From Canibacter zhoujuaniae (GTDB lineage Bacteria; Actinomycetota; Actinomycetes; Actinomycetales; Microbacteriaceae), in NCBI RefSeq assembly GCF_011752005.1, contig NZ_JAAIJZ010000001.1:776089-840088 (forward strand): a DNA stretch of 64,000 nt. Reading direction: 5' to 3'. Below are positions 25,490-33,560 of this stretch, piece after piece. The translations under genes were made by a program, and so were the position numbers. Numbering within the stretch: position 1 is the first letter of the stretch; every line of letters begins with the position of its first letter. The notes under the pieces are model-generated. The model made no database searches and was not told the origin of the DNA. It saw only the letters and a list, made by a program, of their open reading frames with translations.

Positions 25490-25780
25490 TTAAGCTATGC
25501 GCGCTGCAATGTTTTGATCTGTCTCCTGCATAATCATCGCGGTCTCGCGCAAAAACGACTGAATTTCTGTCAGCTGTTCGATTACTGTGCGGGCACCGTC
25601 GCTATATGATTCATACGCTGCAGCAAATCTTCCCGACGCCACATCCGTGACAAAACCTGATGTGATCAAGTTCTGCACCTGAGATCGCAGTGCGGTTAAC
25701 CTGTCGGTTATTTCGGCGCGCCCCGCTTCCAAGTGTGCGGCAGCCGCTTCAAGCTCTTCATAGCTCACACTAATATTCAT
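25490..25780 (-). CDS. WXG100-family secreted protein
   Basis: 96 residues, two helices separated by a turn, no signal peptide: the size and shape of an EsxA-type substrate. At the turn (residues 42-46) the sequence is GFVTD instead of WXG, a variant I recall in actinobacterial WXG100 proteins. The C-terminus is AAYESYSDGARTVIEQLTEIQ, a typical second helix. It is the first gene of the operon, 10 bases before the EccC-like ATPase, which would recognise its C-terminal tail. Confidence 0.85.
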   Translation of the reverse strand: MNISVSYEELEAAAAHLEAGRAEITDRLTALRSQVQNLITSGFVTDVASGRFAAAYESYSDGARTVIEQLTEIQSFLRETAMIMQETDQNIAARIA

Positions 25781-25863
25781 TAGTTTCCCTTACGGTCGAG
25801 GGCACGGCCGTTTGGTTAAACATCAATCTAACAGCGCCAAAAATTGTGCAGCAGACAAAATAA

Positions 25864-25905
25864 AATCTGTGGATAACCGCAGCCTAAAGCGATTATCCAC
25901 AGATT
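25864..25905 (-). terminator. proS terminator built from two inverted DnaA-box sequences
   Basis: A 13-bp perfect inverted repeat (25864-25876 with 25893-25905) plus a 3-bp inner stem, followed on the minus strand by atttttatttt-like T-rich sequence (25854-25865), 28 bases past the proS stop. Each arm contains ttatccaca, an exact DnaA-box consensus, in opposite orientations (25868-25876 and 25893-25901). The terminator reading is the simplest. Confidence 0.75.
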
Positions 25906-25932
25906 AAAGCTAGCGGTCTACTTTTGTAGAGA

Positions 25933-27714
25933 TTACGCAGTTGCAAGCCGCTGCTGCACCACCGCGGCCACCTCAGTCAGCGCCACTTTTTCGCGCTCAC
26001 CCGTGCGACGGTTACGGATTTCAGCAAAGCCCTCTGCTGCGTCGCGGCCAACAACTACGATAAACGGCATGCCGAGGAGTTCTGCATCGCCAAATTTGAC
26101 ACCCGGCGACACTTTCGGACGATCATCGAAAAGCACTTCAACTCCGGCTGCGTCAAGTTCCGCAGCAATTTCTTCAGCCTTCTCAAACGGCAGAGACTCT
26201 TTACCGGTCGCAACTAAATGCACCTGATACGGTGCAATAGCAGCTGGCCAGATTAGACCGTGCTCATCATTATTCAACTCTGCGAGCGCCGCAAGAATTC
26301 GAGTCACACCGATACCGTATGAGCCCATAGTCACAGTCTGCAGCTTGCCATTCTCGTCAAGCACCTTTAGCCCAAGCGCTTCCGCATACTTCCGTCCAAG
26401 CTGGAAGACGTGACCAATTTCCATACCCCGCGCTGTTGTAATCGGGCCGGAGCCGTCCGGCGCGGGATCCCCGTCAACAACGTTTGCAACATCTATCACA
26501 CCGTGCGGCTCAAAATCACGGCCGCACACGAGAGAGTGCACGTGTTTATCAGCGGCGTTCGCGCCGGTGATCCAGCTTGTGCCGGTAACAACACGCGGAT
26601 CCACAAGATATTTGAGTGAGCTTTGACCGCCCACCCCAAGCAGACGCGTCGCGCCATCAGCAGGGCCTATAAAGCCTGCAATCAGTTCTGGGTGCCCCTT
26701 TAAATCAGCCTCGGTCGCCTGCTCAATTTCATAGCCCGCAAAAGCCACTTCGAGACGTTTCTCATCAATCTGCCGGTCACCCGGAATACCGATAACCACA
26801 AGCTCTCGCGCACCGTGCGCATCGGTCAGCGCTAAAACAATGTTCTTTAGTGTGTCGCCAGCTTCCCACGCACGCCCGAGCAGCTGTGGCACAACCTCAT
26901 TAGTGTGCGCAACAAGCGTTTCAATCGTGTTAGTTCCCGGGGTGTCAAAAACCTCTGCCGCAGCCAACTCAGCGATTGGGCGCTCCTTACCCGCAGGCGC
27001 ACGATATGCTTCGACGTTTGCGGCATAGCCACCGGCTGAGCGCACGAAGGTGTCTTCACCGATCGCAATCGGCAGCAGAAACTCTTCGCTCTTTGAGCCG
27101 CCCATCGCGCCCGCGTCAGCAGCCACTATGACATATTCCACGCCGAGGCGGTTAAAAATACGCTCATACGCGTCACGCTGCCGCTGGTAGGAGTCTGCAA
27201 GCTGCTCATCAGAGATACCGAATGAGTAAGCATCCTTCATTGAGAACTCGCGCCCGCGCAACAGCCCAGCTCGTGGACGCGCTTCATCTCGGTACTTATC
27301 CTGGATTTGATAAATTTCGAGCGGTAAATCTTTGTAAGAATTCACAATGTCTTTTACAAGCAGCGTAAAGACTTCTTCGTGGGTTGGGGCGAGCAGGTAG
27401 TCTGCCGCGTGGCGATCCTGCAAGCGGAAAATCCCATCGCCGTACTCTTCCCAGCGCCCGGTTGCTTCGTAAGGATCGCGCGGTAACAGTGCCGGAAAGT
27501 GCACCTGCTGCGCGCCCGCAGCACGCATTTCCTCATGAATGATGTTCTCGAGCTTTGCTCGCACACGCAAACCCAGAGGCAGCCAGGCGAATATACCCGG
27601 AGCTTGGCGGCGAATATACCCCGCACGCACCAGCAGTTTGTGACTCACAACCTCAGCGTCAGCTGGATCCTCACGCAGGGTTTTCAGAAAATAGTTTGAA
27701 AGGCGATCTAGCAC
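25933..27714 (-). CDS. proS: Prolyl-tRNA synthetase
   Basis: Charges tRNA-Pro. 593 residues with the bacterial-type layout: class II motif 1/2 regions (APGIFAWLPLG, RDEARPRAGLLRGREFSMKDAYSF), the INS editing domain inserted between motifs 2 and 3 (about 230-400), motif 3 (GSYGIGVTRILAA) and a C-terminal anticodon-binding domain. The GTG start gives the family N-terminus MLDRLSNYFLKTLREDPADAE; its ribosome site (agaagg) abuts the start codon. Thirteen bases after the pdtaS stop, same strand. Confidence 0.95.
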   Translation of the reverse strand: MLDRLSNYFLKTLREDPADAEVVSHKLLVRAGYIRRQAPGIFAWLPLGLRVRAKLENIIHEEMRAAGAQQVHFPALLPRDPYEATGRWEEYGDGIFRLQDRHAADYLLAPTHEEVFTLLVKDIVNSYKDLPLEIYQIQDKYRDEARPRAGLLRGREFSMKDAYSFGISDEQLADSYQRQRDAYERIFNRLGVEYVIVAADAGAMGGSKSEEFLLPIAIGEDTFVRSAGGYAANVEAYRAPAGKERPIAELAAAEVFDTPGTNTIETLVAHTNEVVPQLLGRAWEAGDTLKNIVLALTDAHGARELVVIGIPGDRQIDEKRLEVAFAGYEIEQATEADLKGHPELIAGFIGPADGATRLLGVGGQSSLKYLVDPRVVTGTSWITGANAADKHVHSLVCGRDFEPHGVIDVANVVDGDPAPDGSGPITTARGMEIGHVFQLGRKYAEALGLKVLDENGKLQTVTMGSYGIGVTRILAALAELNNDEHGLIWPAAIAPYQVHLVATGKESLPFEKAEEIAAELDAAGVEVLFDDRPKVSPGVKFGDAELLGMPFIVVVGRDAAEGFAEIRNRRTGEREKVALTEVAAVVQQRLATA

Positions 27715-27727
27715 CCTTCTATGTTAG

Positions 27728-29269
27728 CTACTCAGAGACCTTAGTATCGGTCAACCACCGCAGCGGGATTTCGATGAGCACCTCTGCCCCGCTGTTTTCC
27801 TGGTTGCGCCACAGGATACTTCCGGCGAGCTCACCCTCAATCAGGGTGCGCACAATTGAAGTGCCGAGCCCGTTACCGACACCGTTATCCGGAAGTCCAA
27901 TCCCGTCATCACTCACTCGCACACGCATATTATTCTCATAGCGGCTGGTTTCGATGCGCACTGTGCCCGGGCGGTCGGCAAGTCCGTGCTCAACAGCGTT
28001 GGTCACCACCTCGGTGAGCGCGAGCGCGAGTGGCGTCGCATACTCAGACGGGATCTCACCAAATTTGCCCTCTGTCTCTAAAGCAACCTTGGTGTTGTGC
28101 ATGCTCGCAACTTCCACCGCAAGGCCGAGCACCCTCTCAAAAACCTGGTCAAAGTTAACGATCTGCGCAACTCCGGATGCAAGAGTGTCGTGCACTACCG
28201 CAATTGCCGCAACCCGGCGCATAGCCTGACCGAGCACCTGCTTCGCTTCGTCGCTTTCAGCCCGTCTAGACTGCACTCGCAGCAGGGACGCCACGGTCTG
28301 CAGATTGTTTTTTACGCGGTGATGAATTTCGCGAATGGTCGCATCTTTCGTAATCAGTTCCTGCGCCTGCTGTTTAATATCCGTAATGTCACGGGTGAGG
28401 ATAATTGCACCACAGCGTTCCCCACGCACAACAACCGGGATAGAGCGCATAGTAATCGTGCTGTTGCGCGCTTCCAGATCAACACGACTTGCAATTTTTC
28501 CGCCGGCGACCAGCGGAATTGATTCGTTTGTATCCATCGTGCCCGCCACTATATCGGCGACAACATCGGTCAGCACTTCGTCTTCAAGTTCGGTGCGAAA
28601 ACCGAGGCGAGAAAAACTGGTTAGGGTGTTTGGGCTGGCAAACTCCACCACGCCGTTGGGGTCGATCCGCATAATTCCGTCGCCGACTCGCGGAGCACCC
28701 CGCAAACGTCCTTTCTGGCTGCCCTGATGCGGGAATAGGCCTTCGCCGATCATCGCCAATAGGTCTGCTGCGCTCTCACGATATGCCTGGCCGGCACGCG
28801 ATGCAGCCAGCGTATCACCCGGCGCTGCATGCAGAGTTACCACCGCAAAAGGCCCTATGCGTTTGCCAGTTTGCGGATCCCGCCGACTAACCGGATACGC
28901 TCTTAACTGCATCGGCGCTTCTTCATACCAGGTCAGTTCTTTAGCCACTACAACGGTGTTGTCACCGATAACCGCGTCAGCAATCTCAGCCCAGTCACGA
29001 CGCATAAAATCACCAACGACATCACGATAGAACATTGTGAAAAGGCCGGTTGGGCGACTGTGCCGGACAGCGAGATACTCACCCTCCCCTGTGGGCACCC
29101 ACAGCACCGCATCGGCAAGCGCAAGGTCAGCAAGCAGCGACCAGTCTATGACTAGGAGCTCAAGCCAATCAATCTCTGGCTTAGTGAGCTGGGTGTATTT
29201 CTCAGAGAGTCCTCGCAGTGATAGCACACTCTCATTAAACCATCGTGAACTGTGTGTTTCTGTCGGCAC
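27728..29269 (-). CDS. pdtaS: PdtaS-type sensor histidine kinase
   Basis: Cytosolic kinase of the HisKA_2 type. An N-terminal GAF-like domain (about 1-160), a PAS domain (about 195-300), then IREIHHRVKNNLQTVASLL with the phosphorylated histidine at 316 or 317, and a C-terminal HATPase with N-box EVVTNAVEHGL and G1 box DDGIGLPDNGVGNGLG. 513 residues and no membrane segment, as in mycobacterial PdtaS, which signals to the ANTAR antiterminator PdtaR. pdtaR is not in the window. It precedes proS with a 13-base gap and is divergent from the DUF6459 gene. Confidence 0.88.
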   Translation of the reverse strand: MPTETHSSRWFNESVLSLRGLSEKYTQLTKPEIDWLELLVIDWSLLADLALADAVLWVPTGEGEYLAVRHSRPTGLFTMFYRDVVGDFMRRDWAEIADAVIGDNTVVVAKELTWYEEAPMQLRAYPVSRRDPQTGKRIGPFAVVTLHAAPGDTLAASRAGQAYRESAADLLAMIGEGLFPHQGSQKGRLRGAPRVGDGIMRIDPNGVVEFASPNTLTSFSRLGFRTELEDEVLTDVVADIVAGTMDTNESIPLVAGGKIASRVDLEARNSTITMRSIPVVVRGERCGAIILTRDITDIKQQAQELITKDATIREIHHRVKNNLQTVASLLRVQSRRAESDEAKQVLGQAMRRVAAIAVVHDTLASGVAQIVNFDQVFERVLGLAVEVASMHNTKVALETEGKFGEIPSEYATPLALALTEVVTNAVEHGLADRPGTVRIETSRYENNMRVRVSDDGIGLPDNGVGNGLGTSIVRTLIEGELAGSILWRNQENSGAEVLIEIPLRWLTDTKVSE

Positions 29270-29389
29270 ACGAGGTTAATAAATTTGGGTATTTAGACCT
29301 GCGCTTAATTACCTGTTGGACTAGCCCTCTGCAGGTCTTATCATGAAATTCCCTAACACTCCCCTTCCCCCTCGTGAAAGCAGAGAACA

Positions 29390-29779
29390 GTGAATGCTAC
29401 AGCGTTGTTGCAATCAACTTTTCCCGAAGATCTCTTCGTCTTGCGGCTGGCACGGTTCGCAATAGAAATCGTGCACATTGGGCGCCCTGTGCAACACATC
29501 GCACGATGGGCGACACCTGCTGTGCTAGCTCGGCTGCAAGCCCAACAGTGCATCCAAGAATCCCAAAATTATGACTACCTGCCGCGCAAGAAACCACACC
29601 CCGTTAAACCGCATCTATGCGCCCCAAACGAATTTGGGAGGTTGCGGCGTTTTCAGCACACCCCAGAGATTGAAGACTGTGTCGCTTTAATTCCAACCCG
29701 TAACCGCGTTATCGCGGTTTCAGTCAGGCTGCGCCGACGTGAAAATCGTTGGTGGGTGACAGATATTGCTGTTCTTTAA
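29390..29779 (+). CDS. DUF6459 (Rv3235-like) protein
   Basis: 129 residues. The sequence pattern (LARFAIEIVHIGRPVQHIARW near residues 20-40, then a basic spacer and a C-terminal beta strand segment VIAVSVRLRRRENRWWVTDIAVL) fits the actinobacterial DUF6459 family. The start is GTG at 29390 with only a weak ribosome site; a GTG at 29374 belongs to another frame. Members usually sit beside secA; here the gene is alone between pdtaS and rlmB, its stop overlapping the convergent rlmB stop by 4 bases. Function unknown. Confidence 0.75.
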   Translation: MNATALLQSTFPEDLFVLRLARFAIEIVHIGRPVQHIARWATPAVLARLQAQQCIQESQNYDYLPRKKPHPVKPHLCAPNEFGRLRRFQHTPEIEDCVALIPTRNRVIAVSVRLRRRENRWWVTDIAVL

Positions 29780-30762
29780 GCGGCTTCAGCCCGCAGTTTA
29801 GCCACCTCATAGAAGGCGATGCTCGCCGCAATTCCCGCATTCAGCGACTCAGTTGCCGCCGAGATTGGGATAGACACAATAGCGTCACACTGTTCTGCAA
29901 CCAGCCTTGACAGGCCGGCACCCTCTGAACCTACGACAACAGCAAGCGGCCGATCCGCAAGCTCGAGACCGGGCAGCGACACCTCTCCGTCACCATCTAG
30001 ACCCACAACAAAGACCCCTGCAGCTTTCAAATCCTTGATAGTGCGGGTGAGGTTGGTGGCCATCGCAACCGGGCAGCGCGCAGCCGCACCGGCAGAGGTT
30101 TTCCACGCTGCGGCGGTAACACCGGCAGAGCGTCGCTGCGGCACAATCACACCGTGACCGCCGAAGGCAGCAACTGAACGAATAACCGCACCCAGGTTAC
30201 GCGGGTCGGTAACCCCGTCAAGCAGCGCCAACAGCGGAGTTTCGCCGCTATCAAACGCGCGCTGCAGTAAATCTGCGGGGTGTTTGTACTCGTAAGGAGC
30301 GACCTTCAACAGCACGCCCTGGTGCACTGTGTCGCGCCCCGCCATACGATCCATCTCGGAGCGCATGATTTCAAGCACCGGAATATCACGACCGTTGGCG
30401 ATGCCGATAATTTCACGCATTCGCTCGTCAAACTCTGCACGAGCTGCGACATAGAGCGTGGTGGCTGGCACTTTAGTGCGCATCGCTTCTAACACAGAGT
30501 TGCGGCCGGTGACAATCTCAGTGTCATTAATAGCCGGGCGTCTTGAACCGGTTTGCTGGGTGCGATTGCGCCGGTTTGCGGCTGCCCGCTCACGCAGTTG
30601 CTTTGCTTTGTAGGCTGGATGATAGACGCGATCCTCCGCTTTCGGAGTTGGCCCTTTACCCTCCAGCGCTGCACGCCTTTGGCCGCCCGATCCGACAGCT
30701 TTACCTTTGCTTTTCTTTCGCACAGAGGCGCCAGCTGGGCGCCCGCGTCTTTTCACGTTCAT
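29776..30762 (-). CDS. rlmB: 23S rRNA 2'-O-methyltransferase of the SpoU/TrmH family (RlmB-like)
   Basis: Likely methylates the 2'-O of G2251 in 23S rRNA. An N-terminal basic, low-complexity extension (about 1-80), a substrate-binding domain with GRNSVLEAMR, and a SPOUT domain with the knot motifs (LLALLDGVTDPRNLGAVIRS, AVVVGSEGAGLSRLVAEQCD, ISIPISAATESLNAGIAASIAFYE). ATG at 30762 overlaps the cysS stop (ATGA), so the two are coupled; an upstream ATG at 30777 lies inside cysS. The cysS-rlmB pair is standard in actinobacteria. Confidence 0.92.
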   Translation of the reverse strand: MNVKRRGRPAGASVRKKSKGKAVGSGGQRRAALEGKGPTPKAEDRVYHPAYKAKQLRERAAANRRNRTQQTGSRRPAINDTEIVTGRNSVLEAMRTKVPATTLYVAARAEFDERMREIIGIANGRDIPVLEIMRSEMDRMAGRDTVHQGVLLKVAPYEYKHPADLLQRAFDSGETPLLALLDGVTDPRNLGAVIRSVAAFGGHGVIVPQRRSAGVTAAAWKTSAGAAARCPVAMATNLTRTIKDLKAAGVFVVGLDGDGEVSLPGLELADRPLAVVVGSEGAGLSRLVAEQCDAIVSIPISAATESLNAGIAASIAFYEVAKLRAEAA

Positions 30763-32207
30763 TTTATAAAGCTCCAAACCGCACCTTCGGCGGTGTCTTT
30801 CAGCGCGATACCCGCTGTTGCGAGTCGGTCTCGTATTTCATCACTGGCTGCCCAGTCTTTCGCAGCACGGGCTGCAGCGCGTTTTTCGATTAAATCTGTT
30901 ACAAGAATATCAAGCGCTGCTGCAGCTTTGCTGTCTGCGCTAGCAGCCCCCGTCCAATGTGGATGTCGCGGATCAAGATGCAAAACGGCGAGCATCGCAA
31001 CAAGCTGGTCAGCAGCAACAGCTGCGAAATTGTGGTTGCCCTTATCTAATTCAGTGTTTAGATTACGCACCACATTATGCACAACAGCCAGTGCTTGCGG
31101 CACAGCAAAATCATCGTTCATCGCCGCCACAAACTCAGCGGGCATTAGCTCTAGCAGTTTCTCATGTGGTGCCTGCGGCGCGAGAACCCTCGTGCCGAGT
31201 TCATTTTCTGCACGGTTGAGGGCGGCTGCAATGCGGTCGATAGCTGCCTGCGCCTCCAGCAGTGATTTATCACGATAGTTAAGGGTTGAGCGATAGTGCG
31301 CACCGCCTAGAAAATAGCGCACCACAAGAGCAGACGCTTCTGCCAATAGCGTGCTCGCAAAAAGTGAATTGCCGAGCGACTTTGACATTTTCTGGTCTCC
31401 CACGTTCACCAGACCGTTGTGCACCCAATACTTTGCGAAACTGTCACCGGCAGCTGCCGACTGAGCCAATTCATTCTCATGGTGCGGGAAACGCAGGTCT
31501 CTGCCGCCGCCGTGAATGTCAAAGGCAGACCCGAGGAAGCGCGTTGACATTGCGGAGCATTCAATATGCCAGCCCGGGCGCCCTCTGCCACCGCGACTGA
31601 TCTGCCACTTGGCGTCTTCCGGCTCACCGTCTCTAGCAGCCTTCCAGAGCGCAAAGTCTGTTGGATTGCGCTTACCCGGCGCAGCTTCTTCCGCTGCCGC
31701 CATCGCAGCTAGATCCTGATTTGTGAGCTCGCCGTATCGTTCCCATTTTGAGGTATCGAAATAGATGCTGCCGTCGGGGGTCTCGTATGCATAACCCAGC
31801 TCCCACAGGCGCGTAATAAGCGCGTCCATGTCACTGATGTGGCCGGTCGCGCGCGGTTCGCATGTCGGTTCAGAAACACCGATTGCTCTGTATGCGGCGC
31901 TAAATTCCCGCTCGACCCGCATCGCAAGGCCCCACCAGGGTTCGGTGCCGCCGGCTTCCTGCGCTGCCTTGGCATTAGCCAGAATCTTATCGTCAATGTC
32001 AGTGACATTACGCACGAAGGTGACTTCATACCCACACACCGTGAACCAATTTCGCATCTGGTCATAGACCAGCGCACTACGCAGGTGGCCGATGTGCGGA
32101 GCAGACTGGACCGTCGGGCCGCAAACATACATTCCGACGTGCCCCGCTCTACGCGGTTCAAAGGGCAATAGCGTTTTAGCTTTGGAATCATAGATGTGCA
32201 GTGTCAC
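30759..32207 (-). CDS. cysS: Cysteinyl-tRNA synthetase
   Basis: Class I synthetase. HIGH at residues 38-41 and KMSKS at 273-277 are intact; the zinc ligands include Cys29 in MYVCGPT, ECSAMS and HHENE. 482 residues, normal. The paralogue MshC of the mycothiol pathway begins MQSWxxP and uses a different N-terminus, so this is CysS. ispD and ispF, which often precede cysS in actinobacteria, are not here; the neighbour upstream is a lipoprotein gene. Confidence 0.95.
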   Translation of the reverse strand: MTLHIYDSKAKTLLPFEPRRAGHVGMYVCGPTVQSAPHIGHLRSALVYDQMRNWFTVCGYEVTFVRNVTDIDDKILANAKAAQEAGGTEPWWGLAMRVEREFSAAYRAIGVSEPTCEPRATGHISDMDALITRLWELGYAYETPDGSIYFDTSKWERYGELTNQDLAAMAAAEEAAPGKRNPTDFALWKAARDGEPEDAKWQISRGGRGRPGWHIECSAMSTRFLGSAFDIHGGGRDLRFPHHENELAQSAAAGDSFAKYWVHNGLVNVGDQKMSKSLGNSLFASTLLAEASALVVRYFLGGAHYRSTLNYRDKSLLEAQAAIDRIAAALNRAENELGTRVLAPQAPHEKLLELMPAEFVAAMNDDFAVPQALAVVHNVVRNLNTELDKGNHNFAAVAADQLVAMLAVLHLDPRHPHWTGAASADSKAAAALDILVTDLIEKRAAARAAKDWAASDEIRDRLATAGIALKDTAEGAVWSFIK

Positions 32208-32336
32208 ACGTCTACCCTACCTGCTACTGTCCGGTAACGACCGTAGCGCGTTGCTCTCTTACAGCTACAGCAGCAGCTCGTAAACCTAGCGGCAGCGATA
32301 CGACTATTCCTAATACCGGAATCTGTCTGTTTTTCG

Positions 32337-32849
32337 CTAGTGCTTCGCGGCTTCCTCAGCGGTCACAATGTAAGGCTTATACTCTGGCAGCGTGCCGTCG
32401 AGCACAGGAACAGACAGCTCTGTCTCTACGCCGTTAACGGTAACCACAGCCTGCACGGTTGAACCGATGGCCTGGCCCGGGAGCTCTACCACCTCGACAG
32501 GGTCACCCTCGGCAAGATTACCGGTGCGGGTGGTGCCTGGCTCCACCATGAAGTGGGCATGAGCGGTAGCGCCATCAGTTGAGAGGAAGTCGAAATGGAT
32601 CAGAGCTGAGCTGTCTGCATTGTTAACAGCGGTGAAAACAACGTTAAAAACGCCCTTCTCGTCACCGACGAGCAGCAGGTTGCGCACATTAACTGAATCA
32701 GCCGCGACGCTCACACCGTCACTCGCGTTGTATGACATCTGAGTTGCAACCGGTGCTACCAATGAGCAACCGGTTAGGGCCACACATGCCACTGCCGCAG
32801 TACCAAGTGACTTTACGATGCTGGTCTTCACAGACGACCTCCGGGTCAT
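32337..32849 (-). CDS. Lipoprotein of unknown function
   Basis: 170 residues with a signal peptide ending in lipobox LTGC, so Cys28 would be lipidated and the protein held on the outer face of the membrane. The mature part has beta-strand patterns (DSVNVRNLLLV, VNNADSSALIHFDF, VPVLDGTLPEY). I recall similar lipoproteins near cysS/carD in Microbacteriaceae, in which the DGTLPEY segment is conserved, but with no known role. Divergent from carD with a 141-base gap. Confidence 0.8.
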   Translation of the reverse strand: MTRRSSVKTSIVKSLGTAAVACVALTGCSLVAPVATQMSYNASDGVSVAADSVNVRNLLLVGDEKGVFNVVFTAVNNADSSALIHFDFLSTDGATAHAHFMVEPGTTRTGNLAEGDPVEVVELPGQAIGSTVQAVVTVNGVETELSVPVLDGTLPEYKPYIVTAEEAAKH

Positions 32850-32990
32850 TTCAGATTGGGGCTGAATAAAAGCTTAAAGTTTCCTCCATCATACCGAAAT
32901 TCCAGCGCCCCCACAGCCAGGCCAAATCCTTATATCGGCGTGTCTATTTGTGTTATTCTTAAAGTTCGACTGAAAAGGAGCCCCTTCTAG

Positions 32991-33479
32991 ATGCAGTTTG
33001 TAGTTGGCGAAACCGTTGTTTACCCGCATCACGGCGCAGCAACAATTGTTGAGGTTACCCAGCGCGAGATTGACGGCGAAGAAAAGCTGTATTTGAAGCT
33101 AGAAGTCAATCAGAGCGACCTCACCATTGAAGTTCCTGCCGAGAACTGCGAAATGGTTGGCGTGCGTGACGTGATTGACGAAGAAGGTTTGCAGCGGGTG
33201 TTTGACGTGTTACGCGCCCCATTCACAGAAGAACCTTCAAACTGGTCCAGGCGATACAAGGCAAATCTTGAAAAACTCGCCTCCGGTGACGTTATTAAGG
33301 TGTCTGAGGTTGTGCGTGATTTGTGGCGTCGCGAACAGGATCGCGGCCTTTCCGCCGGTGAAAAACGGATGCTGGCAAAGGCACGGCAGATCCTCACCTC
33401 AGAGGTTGCTCTGGCAGAAAAGAGTGACGACGATCACGCCGCCGCGCTAATCGATAAAGTCCTCGAAGAGACAGCATAA
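32991..33479 (+). CDS. carD: CarD family transcriptional regulator
   Basis: Binds RNA polymerase beta lobe through its N-terminal Tudor-like RID domain (about 1-60: MQFVVGETVVYPHHGAATIVEV) and the upstream edge of the bubble through a helical C-terminal domain with a conserved tryptophan (NWSRRYKANLEKLASGD), stabilising open complexes, notably at rRNA promoters. 162 residues is full length. Ribosome site aaaagga about 10 bases before ATG; an extended AT-rich element (tgtgttattctt, about 32950-32961) may be the -10 region. A terminator follows. Confidence 0.95.
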   Translation: MQFVVGETVVYPHHGAATIVEVTQREIDGEEKLYLKLEVNQSDLTIEVPAENCEMVGVRDVIDEEGLQRVFDVLRAPFTEEPSNWSRRYKANLEKLASGDVIKVSEVVRDLWRREQDRGLSAGEKRMLAKARQILTSEVALAEKSDDDHAAALIDKVLEETA

Positions 33480-33495
33480 TTTTTTAATAAACACT

Positions 33496-33534
33496 AAAGC
33501 GCGGGTGATCACCGACTGACCGCCCGCGCTTTTT
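33496..33534 (+). terminator. carD/gpmA bidirectional terminator
   Basis: A 10-bp perfect stem (33496-33505 with 33523-33532), extended by a G-T and G-C pair, is followed by a T-run on the plus strand. The convergent gpmA transcript meets the same hairpin with a T-rich stretch (33481-33489 complement) on its far side. Confidence 0.88.
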
Positions 33535-33560
33535 ACGTATTTACTTACGCTTACTCCTGG

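Noticed and set aside
30553..31278. A 241-residue frame opposite rlmB/cysS
   Set aside because: It is antisense to two well-supported genes and contains only alanine- and serine-rich runs.
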